Source of the DNA: Candidatus Omnitrophota bacterium
Lineage (GTDB): Bacteria; Omnitrophota; Gorgyraeia; JABMRN01
NCBI GenBank assembly: GCA_028702395.1
Contig: JAQVOV010000066.1
Location: 1 to 8,076, forward strand
Direction of reading: 5' to 3'
DNA: 8,076 bases
In this document: positions 1-6,537 of the stretch, piece after piece
Position numbering within the stretch: the stretch's first letter is position 1
Layout: the number at the start of each line of letters is the position of its first letter
Made by a program: the position numbers and the translations under genes
The notes under the pieces: generated by a model
The model's input: only the letters and a program-made list of their open reading frames with translations
Database searches by the model: none
Told to the model about the DNA's origin: nothing

Positions 1-774
1 AGCATATTTTACTCCGCCAAAATCGATTACCTTAGAAATATATTCATGCCCTGAAAAAACCATATCTACATTATACTTTTCACACATCTTCATGAACCTA
101 TAACTCCAATCACTATTCTCTATTCTATACCATGACTGCTGATAAGGATTGAACGGAGGTTTGTGCATAAAAATAAAGATGTTCTCATATTCTTTAGCAT
201 TGTTCAATTCTTTTTCTAAATTCTCTAACTGACTTTCAGTAAGATCTCCTCCCTTATTATCTAAACCTATAAAATACGAGTTTCTATCAATAAAAGAAAA
301 TTCCTCGCTTCCGCAATATTTATTAAAAAGCTCCATTCCCTTTTCTCCATTATCAATGTCATCATCATGATTACCTATAACACTGATAACAGGAAATTTA
401 ATGCGATCCTTTATCTTTATATAATTTTTATATTGTTTTTCTTTTCCTCTAAAAGTAACATCCCCTACATTAACAACAAAATCAATGTCTGTTTTTCCTG
501 TAAACCTGTCTTCAGCATTTATTCGTGAAATTAGTTTTAAAGTAGTTGATTCCATAACAAATAGTCCTGAAGAAGTATCGCTCATAACAATAAACTCGAA
601 ATTGTTCCCTTGCTTTTCTTCAAGTTCTTTTATGATTTGCTGGTTTAGATCTATTTTATCAGGAATTTTTTGGAAATAAAAAAACACTAGCGGGATTGCA
701 GAATACAAGTTGATCAATACAAAACACAACAAACTTATAGATAAAACTTTATGTCTTCTAAAAAAAGCTTTCAT
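1..774 (-). CDS. Membrane-anchored calcineurin-like metallophosphoesterase (3' end outside window)
   Basis: The open frame runs from an ATG at 774 to the left edge without a stop, giving 258 residues and a missing C-terminus. A GAGGGAG ribosome site lies just upstream. Residues about 9-34 form one hydrophobic segment, an N-terminal anchor or uncleaved signal, so the catalytic part probably lies outside the cytoplasmic membrane. The calcineurin-like phosphoesterase motifs follow in order: MSDTS (D66), VGDVTF (D105), GNHD (N135, H136), MHKPP (H204) and SGHEY (H243). A segment like those before the HxP motif in this family (FIGLDN, then a Gln-Leu-rich helix) is also present. The family hydrolyses phosphate esters using two metals. 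Here the usual DxH is D-T-S (S68) and the usual GHxH is GHEY (Y245), so two histidines expected at one metal site are absent while the other site looks intact. Substrate is unknown. It lies 140 bp after the PilZ gene with its own promoter. Confidence 0.85.
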   Translation of the reverse strand, partial: MKAFFRRHKVLSISLLCFVLINLYSAIPLVFFYFQKIPDKIDLNQQIIKELEEKQGNNFEFIVMSDTSSGLFVMESTTLKLISRINAEDRFTGKTDIDFVVNVGDVTFRGKEKQYKNYIKIKDRIKFPVISVIGNHDDDIDNGEKGMELFNKYCGSEEFSFIDRNSYFIGLDNKGGDLTESQLENLEKELNNAKEYENIFIFMHKPPFNPYQQSWYRIENSDWSYRFMKMCEKYNVDMVFSGHEYISKVIDFGGVKYA

Positions 775-814
775 GAACTCCCTCTTTGAGATTTTTAATT
801 GAATATTTGATTAT

Positions 815-823
815 ATTATACCA
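815..823 (-). promoter_or_regulatory. Extended -10 promoter of the metallophosphoesterase gene
   Basis: On the minus strand the sequence reads TGGTATAAT, a perfect -10 hexamer (820-815) with the TGn extension. Transcription would start near 808, giving a leader of about 34 nt that includes the GAGGGAG ribosome site. No good -35 box is visible, as is common for extended -10 promoters. Confidence 0.5.
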
Positions 824-914
824 TTGAAGATAGGTAAAAGAAAAGATAAAATCGCAGCAAATTCTATTTATACGGATACAAACAGCATTATGTAAGGACA
901 CTATTTCTTGTGAT

Positions 915-1283
915 CTAGAATTCCGGTGTTTCTAACCCTTGTTCAGCTGCTTTCCTTACATAAGATGATATAAGATGCTTATCTTCCTTTGTCATATCCA
1001 AAAACTGATTGCCTATTTCATAATTGTCACCTGCGGACAACTTTTTTATCCAAGCAACTTTAGCTATTGCTTTTATAGGCTTTATCTCTTCAGGAAGAAC
1101 CACTTCAATTATCATTCTGCATGCAAGAGAAACAAACTGGTCTGTCTTGAACTTAACACCGCCTTCACTTAAATTCCTGGTAAGCGTGCCTGTGATCTTT
1201 TTATCCCCATGCAATTGTCTATATTGCAAAGGAATGTTAAGATCCACTCTTTTGTGTTTTCGTTTTTCTCCAAAATCTAACAT
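915..1283 (-). CDS. Single-domain PilZ protein, probable c-di-GMP effector
   Basis: The 122-residue protein consists of essentially one PilZ domain. Both parts of the cyclic-di-GMP binding signature are visible: RKHKR at residues 8-12 (RxxxR) and NLSEGG at 37-42 ((D/N)xSxxG). The strands of the beta barrel follow, including GNQF at 91-94. There is no signal peptide, membrane segment or output domain, so it is a cytoplasmic adaptor whose partner cannot be read from sequence. PilZ proteins commonly affect motility, pili or exopolysaccharide synthesis; the nearby comEA and comEC could hint at a pilus or uptake link, but that is inference. A GGGAG ribosome site precedes the ATG. The gene starts 150 bp after comEC ends, so it may have its own promoter (TATAAT at 1350-1345, without a convincing -35) or be read through from the operon. 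Confidence 0.88.
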   Translation of the reverse strand: MLDFGEKRKHKRVDLNIPLQYRQLHGDKKITGTLTRNLSEGGVKFKTDQFVSLACRMIIEVVLPEEIKPIKAIAKVAWIKKLSAGDNYEIGNQFLDMTKEDKHLISSYVRKAAEQGLETPEF

Positions 1284-1433
1284 AATGCTCCCTTTTTTAT
1301 TATAACGTTTATTGGAATCTTTGCTTGGATAAAGTATATCATAGATTATATGTAATTAGTGTCACGAAAATGTAACTTTTGCATTCTTAACCTTATAGAC
1401 ATCCAGCCCCTATTCATCGTCTATAAAAACTTA
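1284..1433. other. comEC-pilZ intergenic region with an 8-bp inverted repeat
   Basis: This spacer contains a perfect inverted repeat 8 bp after the comEC stop: TTATAGAC (1393-1400) and GTCTATAA (1419-1426) around an 18-nt spacer. In the minus-strand RNA two G-U pairs would extend the stem to 10. No T-run follows the second arm, so it is not a standard terminator. Possible -10 elements for pilZ lie at 1350-1345 (TATAAT) and 1338-1333 (TATACT), but neither has a good -35. Confidence 0.4.
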
Positions 1434-3011
1434 TTATTTCCATGTATTTTCTGTACTTCTTTGTGAATTCCTCATAAAAAACCTGATATTCCATATAATA
1501 ATAAAGTAGAAAACATAGAAAATCCATAAACAATACCATGTTTTTTCAGAAACGGAAAAAGAGGATAATCCTAAAAATTCCATTTTTTTTAAACTTTCTA
1601 CCAACAAACCGCACATGAGCTGTACAAGCCATGCCAATGAAGCAACTAATGGCTTCAACAAAACTATAGATATAAAAAATAATATCCCTAAGCTTACAAT
1701 GATCGCACATAAAGGAACTGCTAAAAGATTAACTAAAATACTTGCAGGTGTTATAATATGGAAAAAATATGCACTCACAGGCATTACCCCAACCCATGCG
1801 CTAAACGATACCGTTAAACTTTCCCAAACCCATAGACTTATTCGTTTTATCAAGGTTTTCTTTCCCTTAAAAAAAATATTTTTGCCTAAATTAAAGAACA
1901 AAGGCGCTGTTATAACTATAGAAAAAACACACATATATGACATGATAAATCCAGGGTCATAAATATAATTCGGATCAATCACCAACATGATCCAAAAAGT
2001 AAGCCCGATTATGTTTAAAATATTTACTTTTTTATCATATAGAATTCCCAGTAATACCATTACACTCATCATAGACGCACGCCAAACAGATGCCCTTGCA
2101 CCAACCATGATAGCATACAGGATAAGAAGGATCACAACTATTACGATCCTTCCTTTATAAGGAAGGCGCAGTATCTTTAACATCAGAAAAAATACTGCAC
2201 AAATTATTCCAACATGTAAACCACTAATAGCAAGAACATGCATTGTGCCTGTGTTAATAAAAAGGGTTTTAATACTTTCAGGCAAATTTTGCCTGTCACC
2301 CAAAAGCATAGCAATAACGATCTCAGAATAAGGCGGGGTAATATATATCTGTATTTTCTGCCTAAAAAGATCCTTTAAGTAAAAGGCTTTACTTTTAACA
2401 ACATCTCTGACGCCTTTAAGTTCTTCTATTACTTTCATTTTGTCTGATGAACTTATCTTAAATACTCCATATATCTTTTTTCTGAACAAATATTTTCTGT
2501 AATCAAACCCATCGTTTTTACTGTAGTTTTCAGGCAAAGATATCTGACAATTAAAAGCTATTGTCTGTCCATACTTTAAAACCGTATGCCCTTCTAAATA
2601 GAAAGTACCCTTGATCTTTCCTGAGACCTTTTTTGCGGTTTCTCCTTGTCCTATTTGAAAAACTTCAATGAGAAGGTCTTGTTTAGGCTGATAAAATCTA
2701 TCCCTGAAAAAAACAGGGTCATTTACGATCTTCCCTATAATGAACTTGTTTTCTTTTGTATTAGACAAGTATTTTGATATGCATTTTTTCGGAATAGTAT
2801 TATAAAAAATGTGGTTTAACATTCCTGCGCCAACAACTATTAATATCAGCAAAAAATGTGAAGCTACCTTTTTATTTAAAGTGCAAAGAAAAATGATAGT
2901 AGTTACTAAAAAAAATATGCCTGCAAAAAATGAACCCAAAAACCCTTTGGCAGATAAAATTATACCAAAACAAAAAAGCAACCCTAAGATGAACATTGGA
3001 TATTTTCTCAT
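1434..3011 (-). CDS. comEC: ComEC/Rec2-family DNA-uptake channel without C-terminal nuclease-like domain
   Basis: ComEC forms the inner-membrane channel for single-stranded DNA during natural transformation. The 525-residue protein starts with hydrophobic helices (about 7-68), followed by an OB-like extracytoplasmic domain (about 85-190) ending in the family motif GFDYRKYL near 168. The core competence domain follows: MLLGDR at 235-240, then HVLAISGLHVG at 258-268, the strongest family signature, and GARASVWRAS near 304. Further membrane helices extend to about residue 508. Many ComEC proteins are 700-800 residues and end in a metallo-beta-lactamase-like domain; this one stops after the last helices and no such domain is encoded downstream. 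The absence of DNA-degrading partners in the window leaves open whether it imports DNA. AGGGA precedes the ATG. The start is 8 bp after the comEA stop, so the two are almost certainly cotranscribed. Confidence 0.9.
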   Translation of the reverse strand: MRKYPMFILGLLFCFGIILSAKGFLGSFFAGIFFLVTTIIFLCTLNKKVASHFLLILIVVGAGMLNHIFYNTIPKKCISKYLSNTKENKFIIGKIVNDPVFFRDRFYQPKQDLLIEVFQIGQGETAKKVSGKIKGTFYLEGHTVLKYGQTIAFNCQISLPENYSKNDGFDYRKYLFRKKIYGVFKISSSDKMKVIEELKGVRDVVKSKAFYLKDLFRQKIQIYITPPYSEIVIAMLLGDRQNLPESIKTLFINTGTMHVLAISGLHVGIICAVFFLMLKILRLPYKGRIVIVVILLILYAIMVGARASVWRASMMSVMVLLGILYDKKVNILNIIGLTFWIMLVIDPNYIYDPGFIMSYMCVFSIVITAPLFFNLGKNIFFKGKKTLIKRISLWVWESLTVSFSAWVGVMPVSAYFFHIITPASILVNLLAVPLCAIIVSLGILFFISIVLLKPLVASLAWLVQLMCGLLVESLKKMEFLGLSSFSVSEKTWYCLWIFYVFYFIIIWNIRFFMRNSQRSTENTWK

Positions 3012-3019
3012 GAAATTCC

Positions 3020-3358
3020 CTAATTATAAGTTATATACTCTTCTATTTTTTTTACTTTTTTTTCACCAAGCCCTTTGACTTTACTGAGATCTTCTGCATC
3101 ATCAATGGAGCCATTGAGCTCTCTAAAGGAAATGATACGCGAAGCTGTAACTCTTCCGACACCAGGAAGACGGATAAGTTCAAGCTCAGTTGCATTGTTA
3201 ATATTGAGCTTTTTGTCAAAGTCATACCTTTCAAAAATTGTTTGATGCTCTTTAATGTCTTCTAAAATCATTTTCCCAAAAGCTGCAATAACAATAAAAA
3301 AAGCGAGAAAGAATATTGTTATCCTCTCCCGCTTATTCATAAAAAATATTTCCTGCAT
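3020..3358 (-). CDS. comEA: ComEA-family helix-hairpin-helix DNA-binding protein
   Basis: ComEA is a membrane-anchored DNA receptor that hands extracellular double-stranded DNA to the uptake channel. The 112-residue protein has one membrane helix at about 12-27, a short linker, and the ComEA helix-hairpin-helix domain from about residue 50 (LNINNAT) to the end. Two hairpins are visible, LPGVG at 64-68 and VKGLG at 94-98, matching the family's tandem HhH layout. The protein is shorter than Bacillus ComEA, mainly in the linker. It lies 29 bp after leuS and 8 bp before comEC, the classical comEA-comEC order. Translation could start at the ATG at 3358 (AGGGGC upstream) or at the sixth-codon-downstream ATG at 3340 (AGGA upstream); both begin before the membrane helix, so topology is unaffected. 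Confidence 0.92.
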   Translation of the reverse strand: MQEIFFMNKRERITIFFLAFFIVIAAFGKMILEDIKEHQTIFERYDFDKKLNINNATELELIRLPGVGRVTASRIISFRELNGSIDDAEDLSKVKGLGEKKVKKIEEYITYN

Positions 3359-3387
3359 AATTACTGCCCCTAAAGAAGGCGAACATG

Positions 3388-5835
3388 CTAATCTTTTATA
3401 ATGATATTGACCATTTTATCAGGAACAATGATCCATTTAATGATCTGTTTACCTTCTATCCAGTTCTTGGTTTTTTCATCGTTAAGAACCAATTCTTTTA
3501 AAGAGGATTCATCAATGCCCGGAGCTACTTGTACTTTTGTCCTTAACTTTCCTTTTATTTGGACTGGCATAGTGATCTCTGTTTCTTTCGCAATATCCTC
3601 ATCATACTTAGGCCATTTTTGTTTTAATAAATCTCTTTCATTGCCTAACATGCTCCACATTTCGTCACACACATGTGGTGCAAAAGGATATAAAAGAAGA
3701 ACTGTTGTATGTACTGCTTCTGTAATATCTGTATCATCTTTACAGGTATAGATATCATTAACTAGTTCCATTATACCGCTTATAGCAGTATTGCATCTAA
3801 ACCCATCTTCAATGCAGTAAGTGACTTTTTTTATTGTTTGGTGCGTTTTTCTTTTTAGGGATGTTATTTCTTTTGATGGAACTACACTTGTTTTATTTTG
3901 TTCTACAAGAGCTTCTACAAGTCTCCATACTCTTGCAAGGAATCTATATGAACCTTCCACTGCTCTATCTTCCCATTCTGCATCTTTTTCAGGCGGCCCG
4001 ATAAAAAGTGTATAAACTCTTACAGTATCTGCTCCGTATTTTTCTATTAAAGGATCAGGCGCTACTACATTTCCTTTTGATTTTGACATTTTAAAACCAT
4101 CTTTGATGATCATCCCTTGAGTAAAAAGATTTTTAAATGGTTCATCAAATCCTATATGTTCCATATCACAAAGAACTTTTGTAATAAATCTTGAATAGAG
4201 AAGATGCAAAATAGCATGTTCAACTCCACCTATATACTGATCAACAGGTAACCATTTATCAACATCTTCTTTTACGAAAGGAAGTTCTTTATTTTTCGGG
4301 GAAATATATCGAAGGAAATACCAGCTTGAGTCAACAAAAGTATCCATGGTATCGATTTCTCTTTTAGCTTTACCTTTGCAATTAGGGCATGTTGTATTTA
4401 CAAAATCCGAGTTTCCTTTTAACGGAGATTCACCTGTAGGTTTAAACTCGACTGTTTCAGGAAGAAGAACAGGTAACTCTTCTTCTTTAACAGGAACTAT
4501 CCCGCATTTTTCACAATATACCATTGGAATAGGCGCGCCCCAATATCTTTGACGTGAAATAAGCCAATCTCTCAATTTGAACTGAATGCTTCTTTTGCCT
4601 ATACCTTTTTCTTCCATCCAATCAGCTATTTTTTCCATAGCTTCTTTATTGTTCATTCCATTGAATTGTTGTGAATTGACTAATATACCCTGTTTTTCAT
4701 ATGCTTCTTTCATTAACTGTGCATCTAATGAAAATTTAGGATCATCTATAACAACGATCTTTTCCAGTTTATACTTTGCTGCAAACTCGAAATCTCTCTG
4801 ATCGTGTGTAGGAACAGCCATAACAGCTCCTGTGCCGTAATTCATTAATACATAATTGGCTATCCATAAAGGAATTTTTTTGCCGTTAACAGGGTTTATT
4901 ACATATCGCCCTGTAAAAACACCTTTTTTCTCTAAGGTATCTTTTAATCTACTCTCCTTGTTCTCATGTCTTACTTCATCAATAAAGTCTAATATTTCAT
5001 TTTTGTTCTTAGCATCTTTGATAAGTTCAGGAACATCCGGATGTTCTGCTGCAAGCACCATGTAAGTAGCTCCGAAAATAGTATCCACTCGCGTAGTAAA
5101 ACATGTGAGTTGTTTTTCAGTTCCTTCTATAGGAAAATGTATTTCAACACCAACACTCTTGCCTATCCAGTTAGCCTGCATAGTTTTTACTCTTTCAGGC
5201 CAATTCTTTAGTTTATTCAGATCTGTTAATAAACGTTCTGCATAATCCGTTATTTTAAAAAACCACTGCTCAAGATCTTTTTGTTCAACTTCAGTTGAAC
5301 ACCTTTCACATTTTCCGTCTACAACTTGTTCATTGGCAAGTACAGTAGCACAAGATGAACACCAATTAACTGATGCTTTTTTCTTATATGCGAGTCCTTT
5401 TTTGTAAAGTTGAAGAAATATCCATTGTGTCCATTTATAATAATCAGGCATGCAAGATGCAACTTCGCGTGACCAATCATAACATACACCCCATGCGCCA
5501 AGCTGTTTTTTCATAGTGGCAATGTTATTCATAGTAGATATTCTCGGATGTATATTGTTCTTTATGGCAGCATTTTCTGCAGGTAAACCAAAAGCGTCCC
5601 AACCCATAGGTGCTAACACATTATAACCTTGCATTTTCTTATACCTTGCAACAACATCACCTATAATATAATTTCTACCGTGACCTACATGCAATGCTGC
5701 TGAAGGATATGGGAACATCATAAGACAATAGAATTTTTTTGCAGTATCTTTTGTATCTACTGCAAAACATTTATTATCTTTCCAGTATTTTTGCCATTTA
5801 GGGTCTATTTCGTTGAAAGGGTAAGCCTTATCCAT
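3388..5835 (-). CDS. leuS: Leucyl-tRNA synthetase (bacterial type)
   Basis: LeuRS charges tRNA-Leu with leucine in the cytoplasm. Numbering from the ATG at 5835, the 815-residue protein has the class I signature HVGH at 49-52 and KMSKS at 582-586. The CP1 editing domain is present, with TTRVDT near 247-252 and HDQRD ending at D348, the aspartate that binds the amino group of mischarged substrates. Zinc-ribbon cysteine pairs occur at 159/162 with 176/179 and at 441/444 with 483/486. The YIGGVEHAILHLLYSRF segment (about 534-550) and the C-terminal anticodon-binding and tail domains are complete, so the enzyme should be functional. An in-frame ATG at 5847 would add four residues, but it has no ribosome site; the GGAGA overlapping it fits the ATG at 5835. 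leuS is the first gene of a likely leuS-comEA-comEC operon. Confidence 0.97.
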   Translation of the reverse strand: MDKAYPFNEIDPKWQKYWKDNKCFAVDTKDTAKKFYCLMMFPYPSAALHVGHGRNYIIGDVVARYKKMQGYNVLAPMGWDAFGLPAENAAIKNNIHPRISTMNNIATMKKQLGAWGVCYDWSREVASCMPDYYKWTQWIFLQLYKKGLAYKKKASVNWCSSCATVLANEQVVDGKCERCSTEVEQKDLEQWFFKITDYAERLLTDLNKLKNWPERVKTMQANWIGKSVGVEIHFPIEGTEKQLTCFTTRVDTIFGATYMVLAAEHPDVPELIKDAKNKNEILDFIDEVRHENKESRLKDTLEKKGVFTGRYVINPVNGKKIPLWIANYVLMNYGTGAVMAVPTHDQRDFEFAAKYKLEKIVVIDDPKFSLDAQLMKEAYEKQGILVNSQQFNGMNNKEAMEKIADWMEEKGIGKRSIQFKLRDWLISRQRYWGAPIPMVYCEKCGIVPVKEEELPVLLPETVEFKPTGESPLKGNSDFVNTTCPNCKGKAKREIDTMDTFVDSSWYFLRYISPKNKELPFVKEDVDKWLPVDQYIGGVEHAILHLLYSRFITKVLCDMEHIGFDEPFKNLFTQGMIIKDGFKMSKSKGNVVAPDPLIEKYGADTVRVYTLFIGPPEKDAEWEDRAVEGSYRFLARVWRLVEALVEQNKTSVVPSKEITSLKRKTHQTIKKVTYCIEDGFRCNTAISGIMELVNDIYTCKDDTDITEAVHTTVLLLYPFAPHVCDEMWSMLGNERDLLKQKWPKYDEDIAKETEITMPVQIKGKLRTKVQVAPGIDESSLKELVLNDEKTKNWIEGKQIIKWIIVPDKMVNIIIKD

Positions 5836-5840
5836 GCTAA

Positions 5841-5845
5841 TCTCC
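5841..5845 (-). promoter_or_regulatory. Ribosome binding site that sets the leuS start
   Basis: GGAGA on the minus strand lies 5 nt before the ATG at 5835 and directly overlaps the alternative in-frame ATG at 5847. The sequence before 5847 is a heptamer repeat with no Shine-Dalgarno match, so initiation at 5835 is favoured. Confidence 0.7.
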
Positions 5846-5851
5846 ATTTGT

Positions 5852-5886
5852 GCTACGCGCCACGAGCTACGAGCTTCGCGCTACAA
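5852..5886 (+). repeat. Heptamer array, GCNNCGM class, five units
   Basis: Five consecutive 7-bp units share GC at positions 1-2 and mostly CG at 5-6, for example GCTACGC, GCCACGA and GCTTCGC. Units differ from neighbours but never lose phase. The array is in the leuS leader, 5 bp before the non-used ATG at 5847. Confidence 0.85.
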
Positions 5887-5919
5887 GCTTTAACAGAATT
5901 CTAAAGTTTGAGTAAAAGC

Positions 5920-5947
5920 TCGCAGCGCGTGGCTCGCTGCTCGAGGC
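5920..5947 (-). repeat. Heptamer array, GCNNCGM class, four units (inverted)
   Basis: On the minus strand four phased 7-bp units of the same class occur (such as GCCTCGA and GCAGCGA). The orientation is opposite to the array at 5852-5886, so the two could pair in RNA within the leuS leader. Confidence 0.8.
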
Positions 5948-5960
5948 CTAAAATATAAAT

Positions 5961-5975
5961 CCCGCCGTAAGCGGG
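5961..5975. other. Small GC hairpin in the leuS leader
   Basis: CCCGC and GCGGG flank a 5-nt loop. On the minus-strand transcript it would form about 13 nt after the predicted start and is followed by an A/U-rich stretch. The stem is only 5 bp, so it could be a weak attenuator, a stabilising 5' hairpin or another dispersed palindrome. Confidence 0.4.
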
Positions 5976-5994
5976 CTTGTTATCTATCGTTGCT

Positions 5995-6023
5995 ATTGTA
6001 ATATTATATATTCGAGAAGTCAA
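5995..6023 (-). promoter_or_regulatory. Sigma-70-type promoter of the leuS-comEA-comEC operon
   Basis: On the minus strand TTGACT (6023-6018) and TACAAT (6000-5995) are separated by 17 bp, each one mismatch from consensus. Transcription would begin near 5988, leaving a leader of about 150 nt that carries the GC hairpin and two heptamer arrays before the leuS ribosome site. No T-box (the AGGGTGGNACCGCG element) is present. Confidence 0.6.
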
Positions 6024-6049
6024 GTGAGAAATTTGTATAGATTTGCGAC

Positions 6050-6085
6050 GAATAGTTTGACTAGTTGTACTAGTTGAACTGGTTG
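6050..6085 (+). repeat. Nonamer tandem repeat, four units
   Basis: Four phased 9-bp units end in AGTTT or A/GGTTG, for example GACTAGTTG and AACTGGTTG. It is the only array in the window with a 9-bp rather than a 7-bp period. A related CTAGTTGAA word occurs on the minus strand near 7485-7477. Confidence 0.75.
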
Positions 6086-6093
6086 TTATTTGG

Positions 6094-6142
6094 CAAAGCG
6101 CATATCGCCAATCGCATATCGCAAATTGCATATCGTAAAGCG
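6094..6142 (+). repeat. Heptamer array, CNNATCG class, seven units (module A)
   Basis: Seven phased 7-bp units run from CAAAGCG through copies of CATATCG and CAAATTG to TAAAGCG. It is the first part of module A and is matched unit for unit by the array at 6334-6382, exactly 240 bp further on. Confidence 0.9.
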
Positions 6143-6153
6143 AAAGGGTTTTA

Positions 6154-6188
6154 GCCACGCGCTCCGAGCTACGAGCAACGCGCTTGTG
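6154..6188 (+). repeat. Heptamer array, GCNNCGM class, five units (module A)
   Basis: Units such as GCCACGC, GCTCCGA and GCTACGA continue in 7-bp phase to GCTTGTG. It follows the CNNATCG array of module A and is followed by the word GGAACGTCCTGAA and the first GTAGGGGC hairpin. Confidence 0.85.
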
Positions 6189-6208
6189 GAACGTCCTGAA
6201 TAGTTTTC

Positions 6209-6234
6209 GTAGGGGCCATCGCCCTCGATGGCCC
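6209..6234. repeat. GTAGGGGC hairpin 1, 9-bp stem
   Basis: After GTAG, GGGCCATCG (6213-6221) pairs perfectly with CGATGGCCC (6226-6234) around a CCCT loop. It belongs to a family of four hairpins in the window that have a shared edge and different stem centres. Confidence 0.85.
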
Positions 6235-6291
6235 AAATGAAAAATTTGCAGATAAAATGAAAAAAAAAGAAAGTTCTAAATAACGGTTTTT

Positions 6292-6314
6292 GTAGGGGCG
6301 CATCGAGATGCGCC
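6292..6314. repeat. GTAGGGGC hairpin 2, 8-bp stem
   Basis: After GTAGG, GGCGCATC (6297-6304) pairs perfectly with GATGCGCC (6307-6314) around a 2-nt loop. It is preceded by a T-rich GGTTTTT stretch like those before hairpins 3 and 4. Confidence 0.85.
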
Positions 6315-6333
6315 ATTTTATAATGGATTTTGG

Positions 6334-6382
6334 CAAAGCGCATATCGCTAATTGCCAATCGCAAATTGCCTATCGTAAAGCC
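6334..6382 (+). repeat. Heptamer array, CNNATCG class, seven units (module B)
   Basis: Seven phased units from CAAAGCG to TAAAGCC repeat the module A array. Of 49 aligned bases 43 match; four of the six differences fall at positions 2 or 3 of the unit, the positions that also vary between units. Confidence 0.9.
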
Positions 6383-6394
6383 TGAAAAAAATTA

Positions 6395-6422
6395 GCCACG
6401 AGCTGCGCGTTGCGCGCATGAA
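6395..6422 (+). repeat. Heptamer array, GCNNCGM class, four units (module B)
   Basis: GCCACGA, GCTGCGC and further units follow in 7-bp phase. The array sits in the same place in module B as 6154-6188 does in module A and leads into GAACGAGG and the large palindrome. Confidence 0.8.
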
Positions 6423-6430
6423 CGAGGTTT

Positions 6431-6462
6431 TTGTAGGGGCGTATTGCAATACGCCCCTACAA
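6431..6462. repeat. GTAGGGGC hairpin 3, perfect 32-bp palindrome
   Basis: The 16-base left half, TTGTAGGGGCGTATTG, is exactly complementary to the right half with no spacer. It is the longest and only fully symmetric member of the hairpin family. It could act as a cruciform, a protein-binding site or, in RNA, a strong hairpin that works as an orientation-independent end structure. Confidence 0.95.
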
Positions 6463-6488
6463 TTCATGAAAATTAAGAATATCTTTAA

Positions 6489-6516
6489 GCTCGTGACTCG
6501 TAGCGCATAACGCACA
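6489..6516 (-). repeat. Heptamer array related to the GCNNCGM class, four units
   Basis: Four phased 7-bp units read on the plus strand as GCTCGTG, ACTCGTA and so on. It lies between the large palindrome and the CATGACA-type array. Confidence 0.65.
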
Positions 6517-6537
6517 TTTAGTTTTCCACAGCAGACC

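Noticed and set aside
485..679. A 64-codon plus-strand frame over the metallophosphoesterase gene.
   Set aside because: It is antisense to a well-supported gene with phosphoesterase motifs on the minus strand.
5836..5988. T-box riboswitch before leuS.
   Set aside because: The conserved T-box sequence and a following terminator stem with a U-run are not found in the leader.
6431..6462. Terminator of the 254-residue gene formed by the large palindrome.
   Set aside because: It lies about 125 bp beyond the stop and is followed by only a short U/A mix in the minus-strand RNA (AAAAACC); it could end transcripts but the U-run expected of an intrinsic terminator is absent.
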